Shown: positions 38,830-46,655 of the stretch, one piece after another
How positions within the stretch are numbered: the stretch's first letter is position 1
How the letters are laid out: each line of letters opens with the position of its first letter
From: Pseudorhodoferax sp. Leaf274
GTDB taxonomy: Bacteria; Pseudomonadota; Gammaproteobacteria; Burkholderiales; Burkholderiaceae_C
Length of the DNA: 64,000 nucleotides
Assembly (NCBI RefSeq): GCF_001422445.1
Contig: NZ_LMNA01000026.1
Coordinates: 124,001-188,000 of the forward strand
Direction: 5' to 3'
Program-made: the position numbers and the translations under genes
Notes under the pieces: generated by a model
Databases searched by the model: none
The model's input: the letters and a program-made list of their open reading frames with translations, nothing else
What the model was told of the DNA's origin: nothing

Positions 38830-39462
38830 TCAGCTGACCTGGCCGACCGTCGAGGCCAGCGCGCCGTGGCGCTGCCACCAGCGCCAGGCGAAGAAGCCGG
38901 CCAGGCCGGCTGCCGCGGCCAGGGCGAGCACTAGGCCCGCGCCGGCCAGTGCCTCCAGCACGGCGCCGAGCTGGCGGCTGAACACCGCACCCAGGGCCAG
39001 GTACAGCGCCGACCAGATGGCGCTGGCCAGCGTGTCGGTGAGCAGGAAGCGCCGCATCGACATGCCCAGCGCGCCGGCCATCGGCGCGGCGACGACCGAC
39101 ACGCCCGGCACGAACTTGGCGGCCAGCAGCGCGCCGCCGCCCCAGTGGGCCGCAGGCGCTCCGCTGCCGGCTGCATGGGCGCCGCGCGACGGCGAAAACC
39201 GGGCCAGCAGGCGCATGACACGGTGGCCATAGCGCCGGCCCGCCAGGTACCAGACCACGTCGCCCAGCACATTGGCCAGGATGGCCACCGCCAGCGCGGG
39301 CAGCCACATCTGCACCAGGCCGCCCGGTGCGGCGACGGCCGCGCCGCCGGCCACCACCAGCAGGGGCGCGGCCGGCAGCGGCACGCCCGCCCGTGCCGCC
39401 AGCGTGACGGCGAAGACGAGCGCGAGCCCGTACGCGGCCATCAGTGACGTCAGGGCTTGCAT
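38830..39462 (-). CDS. DedA/SNARE-associated family membrane protein
   Basis: A 210-residue integral membrane protein. Family features are PAAPLLVVAGGA, LANVLGDVVWYLAGRRYGHRV and AKFVPGVSVVAAPMAGALG (the conserved F/Y-R-x-x-P-like region here as KFVPG). DedA proteins are linked to lipid carrier flipping and membrane potential. Stands alone on the minus strand. Confidence 0.87.
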   Translation of the reverse strand: MQALTSLMAAYGLALVFAVTLAARAGVPLPAAPLLVVAGGAAVAAPGGLVQMWLPALAVAILANVLGDVVWYLAGRRYGHRVMRLLARFSPSRGAHAAGSGAPAAHWGGGALLAAKFVPGVSVVAAPMAGALGMSMRRFLLTDTLASAIWSALYLALGAVFSRQLGAVLEALAGAGLVLALAAAAGLAGFFAWRWWQRHGALASTVGQVS

Positions 39463-39499
39463 GGTGTGGGGCTCCTTGGGATCTGGCGAGGGGAAAGGC

Positions 39500-39649
39500 T
39501 CAGGCGGCCGGGCCGCCCATCACGCAGGCGCACTGCAGCGGCGGGTGGGACGTCGACGGCGACGTGGAGGTGGACAGCGTGCTGCCGGCCCAGGCGATGT
39601 TGGCAACGGCACCGAGGGCGGCAATGGTCAGGACGAGGGTCTTTTTCAT
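39500..39649 (-). CDS. Tiny predicted exported peptide
   Basis: A 49-residue frame with a strong signal peptide (MKKTLVLTIAALGAVANIAWA, here cut at 20: MKKTLVLTIAALGAVANIAW) and cleavage after AWA. The mature part is a Ser/Thr-rich stretch ending LQCACVMGGPAA with two cysteines. No family is recognised, and there is no clear Shine-Dalgarno, so I am only moderately sure it is a gene. Confidence 0.5.
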   Translation of the reverse strand: MKKTLVLTIAALGAVANIAWAGSTLSTSTSPSTSHPPLQCACVMGGPAA

Positions 39650-39735
39650 GATGGGAGGACTGTATGCCGCCCTGCGCGCGCGATAAATCCCATGCGGAGC
39701 AACGCACTGTTCGCGGAAAAGCGCACAAACGCCCC

Positions 39736-39762
39736 AAATAAAGCGCGCGGCGGCCCGCGCGC
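39736..39762 (-). terminator. Intrinsic terminator after livF
   Basis: On the minus strand an 8-bp perfect GC stem (GCGCGCGG and CCGCGCGC, 39743-39762) with a four-base loop is followed by TTTATTT. It lies 18 bases past the livF stop and would end the eleven-gene minus-strand unit. Confidence 0.7.
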
Positions 39763-39780
39763 AGTCCGCCGGCGGCGCCC

Positions 39781-40471
39781 TCAGCCGCCCAGGTAGGCCG
39801 TCCTGACGCCTTCGTTGGCCAGCATGTCCGCGCCCGTGCCCTGGCTGACGACCCGGCCGTTGGTCAACAGGTAGGCGCGGTTGCACATCTGCAGCGCCGC
39901 GTAGGCGTTCTGCTCGACCATGAGCACCGTCGTTCCCTCGCGCCGCACCTCCTGCACCAGCGCGAAGATCATCTCCACGAAGTTGGGCGCCAGGCCCAGC
40001 GAGGGCTCGTCGAACATCACCAGCCGCGGGCGCGACATCAACGCGCGCGCGATCGCCAGCATCTGCTGCTCGCCACCCGACAGCGTGCCCGCGGCCTGGC
40101 CGCTGCGCTCGCGCAGGCGCGGGAACTTGTCGAACATGTGCTCCATGTCCTGGCGCATGCGCTGGCGGTCCGTGCGGCGGTAGCCGCCCATCTCCAGGTT
40201 CTCGCGCACCGAGAGCTGCGGGAACACGCGCCGGCCCTCGGGGCAGTGTGCGATGCCGCGGTCGATGATCTGCGCCGGCATGGCGCCGGAGATCCTGTGG
40301 CCGTCGAAGTGGATGCTGCCGCCGGCCAGCGGCTCCAGCCCGCTGATGGCGCGCAGCGTGGTCGACTTGCCGGCGCCGTTGGCGCCGATCAGCGTGACCA
40401 GCTCGCCTTCCTGCACTTCGAGCGAGACGTGGTCCACGCCCAGGGTGGCGCCGTAGCGCACGGAGACTTGT

Positions 40472-40485
<14 letters not shown>
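39781..40485 (-). CDS. livF: ABC transporter ATP-binding protein LivF
   Basis: A 234-residue ATPase of the branched-chain amino acid (HAAT) type. Walker A GANGAGKST, signature TLSGGEQQMLA, Walker B LVMFDEPSLGLAP, H-loop replaced by VEQN as is normal for LivF. It overlaps livG by 14 bases. Last gene of the unit; it powers import with LivG. Confidence 0.93.
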
Positions 40486-41251
<766 letters not shown>

Positions 41252-41326
41252 GCTTTTATGTCCCTGTGGTGGTTTTTGCAGGTGGTGCGCGAGGGTTGTG
41301 GCCCAGACGGCAGGCGGCGCAGACAC

Positions 41327-41461
41327 GCGTTCTCCGGGGCACGCTCGCGGGCGCAGGCCCCATTCGCGACGGCGAGATGCGCATCTGGCGCGCCGTCGGT
41401 GTTCAAGGGCGTGTGTCCTGCATGCCACTGCCGGTTTCCGCGAGCGTGGGCTGGAGAACGC
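41327..41461. repeat. Long imperfect inverted repeat between livM and livG
   Basis: Arms 41327-41349 and 41439-41461 match at 20 of 23 bases in inverted orientation, with weaker pairing extending both ways. A 12-base perfect palindrome (AGATGCGCATCT, 41375-41386), framed by GACGGCG and CGCCGTC, sits in the loop. In the minus-strand transcript this forms a large stem-loop inside the livM-livG gap, able to act as an attenuator or mRNA-stability element (inference). Confidence 0.7.
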
Positions 41462-41492
41462 AGGCACGCTGCCGCCGTCTTGGCGCAACCCA

Positions 41493-42533
41493 TCATGTCG
41501 GCTCCCCAGCCACGGCGACGGGTGGAATGGCCACCGGGCGCGCAGGCCGCTTGCGGAACAAGCCTGACACCGAAGGCACGATGCCCCGCGGCATGAACAC
41601 CAGGATCACGATCATCAGCGCGCCATACAGCATCCACTGCACCTCGGGCCGCAGCGTGCCGCGCAGCAGCTCGGGCAACAGGCCGAACAGCAGCCCGCCC
41701 ACCACCGGCCCGGCCAGCGTGCCCTTGCCGCCGACGATGACCATGATCACCATGGTGATGGTGAACATGAACATGAACACGTCGGGGTCGATGATGCGCA
41801 CGGTGTGCGCATACAGCCCGCCCGCGGCGCCCGCGATGGCGGCGGCGCCGACGGCCGCGATGCGCAGGTAGTGCGTGACCGGCACGCCGATGGAGCGCGC
41901 CAGCGTCTCGTTCTCGCGCAGCGCCACCATGGCGCGGCCGGTGCGGCTGCGCACCAGCGCCGCCACCAGCAGCCAGGCCAGCACGGCCACGGCCAGCACC
42001 AGCCAGTAGGTCTGCGCCTTGGTCACGAGGTCGACCACGCCGCCGGGCGTCCACAGCGTGAGCGGCGGGATGTTGTTGAGCGCCATCGGGCCTTCGGTCA
42101 GGTCGACCCAGTTGGTGGCCACCATGCGCATGACCTGCGCGAAGCTGATCGTCACGATCACGAAGTAGGCGCCGCGCACCCGGAAGGCCAGCTTGCCGAC
42201 CAGCCAGCCGAACAGGCCCGCCACCACGATGCCGCTGGCGAAGGCCAGCCAGACGGGCTTGGGCGTGACGACGAAGGGCGCATCCAGCCCGGGCAGCGAC
42301 ACGTCGAACCCCAGCGACAGCAGCGCGCTGGTGTACGCGCCGATGCCGAAGAAGGCGACATGGCCCAGGCTCAGCTGGCCGGTGTAGCCCAGCAGCAGGT
42401 TCAGGCTGATGGCCGCGACGATGAAGATGCCGGCCGAGGCGACGACCGACAGCACATAGGGATCGGGCCACCAGAACGGCAGCCCGGCCAGCACCAGCAC
42501 GCTGGCGGCGAACAACAGGACGGACGACTTCAT
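41493..42533 (-). CDS. livM: ABC transporter permease LivM
   Basis: A 346-residue inner-membrane permease with about ten helices. Family signature region GRAMVALRENETLARSIGVPVTHY (the EAA-like loop) and NLLLGYTGQLSLGHVAFFGIGAY. Overlaps livH by four bases (ATGA). Confidence 0.92.
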   Translation of the reverse strand: MKSSVLLFAASVLVLAGLPFWWPDPYVLSVVASAGIFIVAAISLNLLLGYTGQLSLGHVAFFGIGAYTSALLSLGFDVSLPGLDAPFVVTPKPVWLAFASGIVVAGLFGWLVGKLAFRVRGAYFVIVTISFAQVMRMVATNWVDLTEGPMALNNIPPLTLWTPGGVVDLVTKAQTYWLVLAVAVLAWLLVAALVRSRTGRAMVALRENETLARSIGVPVTHYLRIAAVGAAAIAGAAGGLYAHTVRIIDPDVFMFMFTITMVIMVIVGGKGTLAGPVVGGLLFGLLPELLRGTLRPEVQWMLYGALMIVILVFMPRGIVPSVSGLFRKRPARPVAIPPVAVAGEPT

Positions 42534-43402
42534 CCGACGCGCTCCTTCATGACGAACAGGCCCTGGGGCCGCAACAGCATCACGCCCAGGATCACCAGGA
42601 AGCCGATCGCATCGCGGTAGGCCGTGGAGATGTAGCCGGCGCCGAACTCCTCGATCAGCGCCAGCGCGAAACCGCCCAGCGCGGCGCCGGCCAGGTTTCC
42701 GAGGCCGCCCAGGATCACGATGGCGAAGGCCTTCAGGCTGGCCAGGTCGCCCATGGTCGGGTTGACCACGAACACCGGTGCCAGCAGCGCGCCGGCCACC
42801 GCCGCCAGGCACGAGCCCAGCGCGAAGGTCAGCGTGTAGATGCGCGAGACGTTGACGCCGACGATCTTGGCGGCGTCCTTGTCCTGGAAGGTGGCGCGCA
42901 TCGACAGGCCCAGGCGCGAGCGCTCGATCAGCAGGTAGAAGGCCACCAGCAGCACCAGCGCCATGCACAGCACGAACAGCCGGATCGGCGAGACCGAGAC
43001 CGCGCCGAACACGATGGGCTCCTGCGAGAATGGCGAAGGCACGGCCTTGGCCACGCCGCCCCAGGCCAGCAGCTCGGCGTTCTGCAGCACGATCATCACG
43101 CCGATCATGATCAGCATGACCTCGTCGATGGCCGCGAGGTTGCGCCGGCGCAGCAGCAGCCATTCGATGGCCGCGCCGGCCGCCAGGCCGACTGCGGCGG
43201 CCATCAGCACCGAGCCGAAGTAGTTCAGGCCCAGCAGCGACACGAAGCCGAAGGCCACGTAGGCACCCAGCGTGTACAGCTCGCCGTGCGCCATGTTGAC
43301 CACCTTCATGATGCCGAAGATCAGCGTCAGGCCGATCCCCAGCAGCGCATAGGTGGCCCCGAGCACGAGGCCGTTCAAGAGGTGTTGGAGGAACTGGTCC
43401 AC
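42530..43402 (-). CDS. livH: ABC transporter permease LivH
   Basis: A 290-residue permease. Conserved NGLVLGATYALLGIGLTLIFG, NMAHGELYTLGAYV and SMRATFQDKDAAKIVGVN (cytoplasmic coupling loop). It lies 16 bases after livK and makes the translocation pore with LivM. Confidence 0.93.
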   Translation of the reverse strand: MDQFLQHLLNGLVLGATYALLGIGLTLIFGIMKVVNMAHGELYTLGAYVAFGFVSLLGLNYFGSVLMAAAVGLAAGAAIEWLLLRRRNLAAIDEVMLIMIGVMIVLQNAELLAWGGVAKAVPSPFSQEPIVFGAVSVSPIRLFVLCMALVLLVAFYLLIERSRLGLSMRATFQDKDAAKIVGVNVSRIYTLTFALGSCLAAVAGALLAPVFVVNPTMGDLASLKAFAIVILGGLGNLAGAALGGFALALIEEFGAGYISTAYRDAIGFLVILGVMLLRPQGLFVMKERVG

Positions 43403-43418
43403 GCCGGTGCCCTATGGG

Positions 43419-44576
43419 TTACTTGACGGAGACCTGGCCGTCTTTGAGTTCGACGACGTAGATGCTGGGCTCGTTCTGGCCGCTCTCCTTGCCGGCCGGG
43501 CCTTCCTTGACGAAGTGCACGTCGCCATTGACGCCCTTGACCTGCACCTTCCACAGCGCATCGCGGATCGCGGCGGGCTCGGCCTTGCCGGCGGTGCGGA
43601 TGGCCTCGACGATGGTCAGGATGCCGTCGTAGCCGCGGAAGCCCTCGGTCTGGCCGGCGAAGTCGAGCTTGCGCGCATCCCAGGCGTCGGCGAACTCCTT
43701 GGCCACCGAGGGGTACTGCGCACGCTGCACTTCCCAGGGCGCGAAGAACAGCAGGTGCTGGCTGGCATAGCCCTTGGGGCCGGGCGTCTTGAGCAGCGGC
43801 TCGGGGAAGGAGCCGCCCGTGGTGATGATGCGCTGCGGCAGGCGCTGCTCGCCGGCCTGGCGGATGGCCAGCGTGAGCTGCTCGATGCCGGAGGTGACGA
43901 TCACGGTGTCGGCGCCCGTGGCCTTCAGCGCGGCCAGCTGGGCCGACAGGTCGGTCGCGTCCGGCGCCATGGTCTCGGTGCGGCCCACGGCCACGCCTTT
44001 GGCCTCGAACATCTTCTTGAACTCGGTGGCCGCGCCCAGGCCCCAATCGTTGTTGACCGACAGGAAATCGACCTTCCTGATCGCCGGGCTGAACGACTCC
44101 AGCTTCTTGCCGAACGCCATCGCCTCCATGGCCGAGGTCGGGCTGATGCGGAAGATCCAGGGATTGCCGGCCGTGGTGATCTTGCCCGAGGACGCGGTCT
44201 CGACCACCATGGGCACGCCGTACTCCATGAGCTTGGGCATCACCGCCAGCGTGAAGGTGGAGCTCCAGGCGCCCATCAGCACCGGCACCTTGTCCTTGAG
44301 GATCAGCTTCTCGACCGAGTTGACGGCCTCGCGCGGGTTGGACTTGTTGTCCTCGACCACGAGCTCGATCTGCTTGCCGAGCACGCCGCCCTTCTTGTTG
44401 ATGATCTCGGCCGCGATGCGCGCGCCGTTGGTCACGTAGGTGCCCGAGGCGGCCACCGGCCCGGTCAGCGGCTGCGTGACGCCGATCTTGATGGTGTCTT
44501 GCGCGAGCGTGGGGACGGCGAGGGCGACGAGGCTGGCGGCGGCCAGCGCACTGCGCAAGGTGTTGGGCGAGGTCAT
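43419..44576 (-). CDS. livK: ABC transporter substrate-binding protein LivK
   Basis: A 385-residue periplasmic binding protein (Peripla_BP_6). Signal peptide ends VPTLAQ, mature DTIKIGVTQPLTGPVAASG. Members of this family bind amino acids, amides, urea or aromatic acids. Its place directly after the molybdenum-hydroxylase genes and before the permeases suggests that it imports the hydroxylase pathway substrate, not necessarily a branched-chain amino acid. Confidence 0.9.
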   Translation of the reverse strand: MTSPNTLRSALAAASLVALAVPTLAQDTIKIGVTQPLTGPVAASGTYVTNGARIAAEIINKKGGVLGKQIELVVEDNKSNPREAVNSVEKLILKDKVPVLMGAWSSTFTLAVMPKLMEYGVPMVVETASSGKITTAGNPWIFRISPTSAMEAMAFGKKLESFSPAIRKVDFLSVNNDWGLGAATEFKKMFEAKGVAVGRTETMAPDATDLSAQLAALKATGADTVIVTSGIEQLTLAIRQAGEQRLPQRIITTGGSFPEPLLKTPGPKGYASQHLLFFAPWEVQRAQYPSVAKEFADAWDARKLDFAGQTEGFRGYDGILTIVEAIRTAGKAEPAAIRDALWKVQVKGVNGDVHFVKEGPAGKESGQNEPSIYVVELKDGQVSVK

Positions 44577-44615
44577 GGCGATGCTTCCTTGGGACGGTTG
44601 GGAATCGGGGCGAGA

Positions 44616-45317
44616 TCAGCCGCGGCGCGCGAACAGGCCACGGAACCAGAGCTTGAGCAGGCTCCAGAGGTCGATGGCCGCGTCCGGCGTCGGCGCGGCG
44701 GCGCGCGGCGTGCTCGCGGGCGCCGCGGTGGCCGGCAAGGCCGCGGGGAAGACCGTGGGCGCGCAGGCGACCGAGGCCGCGGCCGCGAGCGACTCGGCGG
44801 ACTGCGGCTCCGTGGTCTGCGGCTGACCGGCCTGCGCGGCAGGTGCCTGCGCGGCCTGCGGCAGCCGTGCCTGCAGGTTGTCGGCGAACTGTTTGGTCAG
44901 TTGCTCGGCCAGCGCGCGCACGATGCCTTCGCGGCTGAACTGCGCGAGCGCGCCGGTGATGGCGAACTCGACGGCCAGCGTCACGCGCGTGCCGACGGCA
45001 TCGGGCAGCAGCGCGAAGCGGGCCTGGCCCTTCACCCGGCTGTTGGTCTTGGCGTCGACGGCGCCGCCGGCGAAGCTGCCGCCCTGGCTTGCCTCGTCCA
45101 GCACCAGCTGCCCCTGGCCCGCGAAGCCGGCGGCGATGGGGCCGAGCTTGACCTTGAACAGCAGCGGGATCTCGGCGCCCTGTTCGATGTGGGCGATCTC
45201 GGCATCGGCCTTGATCGACGCACCGGGCAGGCATCCGACCAGCAGGCGCACGTCGTGGAAGGCCTGCCACACGCGCGCGGGTTCGGCGGCCAGGGTGAAG
45301 GATTGCTCAAGCTGCAT
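44616..45317 (-). CDS. CoxG-type SRPBCC protein
   Basis: A 233-residue protein. The N-terminal 145 residues are a CoxG/SRPBCC fold (VWQAFHDVRLLVGCLPGA, GQARFALLPDAVGTRV). A Pro/Ala-rich linker (about 150-210) leads to a hydrophobic/basic tail (LLKLWFRGLFARRG) that probably binds the membrane. CoxG anchors CO dehydrogenase to the membrane in Afipia. Overlaps coxS by 11 bases. Confidence 0.85.
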   Translation of the reverse strand: MQLEQSFTLAAEPARVWQAFHDVRLLVGCLPGASIKADAEIAHIEQGAEIPLLFKVKLGPIAAGFAGQGQLVLDEASQGGSFAGGAVDAKTNSRVKGQARFALLPDAVGTRVTLAVEFAITGALAQFSREGIVRALAEQLTKQFADNLQARLPQAAQAPAAQAGQPQTTEPQSAESLAAAASVACAPTVFPAALPATAAPASTPRAAAPTPDAAIDLWSLLKLWFRGLFARRG

Positions 45318-45840
45318 GCGCGGCCTCCTGGGGGGTGGTGTTGGCGCGCTCGCGCAGCACGCGCTGGATCGCCAGCACGATGCCCTGGTAACCCGTGCAG
45401 CGGCACAGGTTGCCGGCCAGCTCCTCGCGGATGCGCGCCTCGTCGGCCTGCGGCAGCCGCAGCACGATGTCGCGCGCGGTCATCAGCATGCCGGGCGTGC
45501 AGTAGCCGCACTGCAGCGCGTGCTCGGCCGAGAAGGCGGCGCGCAGCTGCGCCATGACGGCGTCGTCGTCGAAGGCCTCCAGCGTGCGCACGCTGCGGCC
45601 GACGAAGCGCACGGCCGACTGCAGGCAGCTGCGCTGCGGTGCGCCGTCCACCTCGACGGTGCAGGCGCCGCAGACACCGTGCTCGCAGCCCAGGTGCGTG
45701 GCGGTGAGGCCGCAGTGCTCGCGCAACGCGTCGGCCAGGTGGGTGCGCGGCTCCAGTTCGAGCGTGTGCCTGCGGCCGTTCACGTCGAGTGCGATGCGCT
45801 CGGTGGCGACGGGGGGGAAGTCGAGGAAGGGCGTGTTCAT
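45307..45840 (-). CDS. Molybdenum hydroxylase 2Fe-2S subunit (CoxS type)
   Basis: A 177-residue iron-sulfur subunit: plant-type cluster (CEHGVCGACTV, then SCLQSAV) and second cluster (CGYCTPGMLMT, LCRCTGYQGI). No Tat signal, so unlike PaoA the complex is cytoplasmic. Start ATG 45840 overlaps the FAD-subunit stop in ATGA. Confidence 0.92.
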   Translation of the reverse strand: MNTPFLDFPPVATERIALDVNGRRHTLELEPRTHLADALREHCGLTATHLGCEHGVCGACTVEVDGAPQRSCLQSAVRFVGRSVRTLEAFDDDAVMAQLRAAFSAEHALQCGYCTPGMLMTARDIVLRLPQADEARIREELAGNLCRCTGYQGIVLAIQRVLRERANTTPQEAAHAA

Positions 45841-46655
45841 CGTGCGGTCTCCAGGTCGCGCAGGGCCAGCCGCAGCATCTCGGCCAGCATGGATTGGCGG
45901 GTGTCGTCCAGGCCCAGGTCCTGCGCGGCCAGCCAGCGCGCGCGCTCGGCGTCCGACGCCAGGCGCGCGAGCAGGCCGGCGCCCTCCACCACGCGCGGCG
46001 CGCCATCCAGCGCGCCGAGCACCACGCGCTCGGTGCCGTCGGACGGGTCCAGCAGGCAGGCGGCCAGCGCGTTGGCGAACTCGCCGGTCTTGCGGCAGAA
46101 CTTGCGCCACGCCCAGCGCGTGCCGGCCGGGCGGCGCGGCACCTGCACGGCGGCCAGCAGCTCGCCCTCGCCCAGGGCGGTCTCGAAGGCCGTGGCCATG
46201 AAGTCGGCGGCCGGCACTTCGCGCGCGCCATCGGGGCCGGCCAGCAGGCACGTGGCGCCCAGCAGCGGCATGGCGTTGACCCAGTCGGCCGCCGGATCGG
46301 CATGGCACAGGCTGCCGCCCAGCGTGCCGCGGTTGCGCACGGCGCGGTAGGCGATGCCGCGGGCCACGAAGGGCATCAGGCCGCGCGTGGGGTCGGGCAC
46401 CTTGCCGTCCTCGATCTGGGCGTGCGTGACCATGGCGCCGAAGCGCACGGCGTCGGCCGTCTCGTGCACGGCGCGCAGCTCGGCCAGCGCGTCCAGGTCC
46501 AGCAGCGTTTCGGGCTGGGCCAGGCGCAGGTTCAGCATCGCGCCCAGCGACTGGCCGCCGGCAATGGGCTTGACGCCCCAACCCCCATCGGCCAGGCGAG
46601 CGGTGAGCGCGGCCAGCGCGTCGGGCCGCTCCAGGGTGTAGGCAGCGGCCTTCAT
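45837..46655 (-). CDS. Molybdenum hydroxylase FAD subunit (CoxM type)
   Basis: A 272-residue FAD-binding subunit with PIAGGQSLGAMLNLRLA and RNRGTLGGSLCHADPAADW, the two pyrophosphate-binding motifs. No extra cysteine insertion as in PaoB. Overlaps the large subunit gene by four bases. Electron relay from the 2Fe-2S clusters to an acceptor. Confidence 0.92.
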   Translation of the reverse strand: MKAAAYTLERPDALAALTARLADGGWGVKPIAGGQSLGAMLNLRLAQPETLLDLDALAELRAVHETADAVRFGAMVTHAQIEDGKVPDPTRGLMPFVARGIAYRAVRNRGTLGGSLCHADPAADWVNAMPLLGATCLLAGPDGAREVPAADFMATAFETALGEGELLAAVQVPRRPAGTRWAWRKFCRKTGEFANALAACLLDPSDGTERVVLGALDGAPRVVEGAGLLARLASDAERARWLAAQDLGLDDTRQSMLAEMLRLALRDLETAR

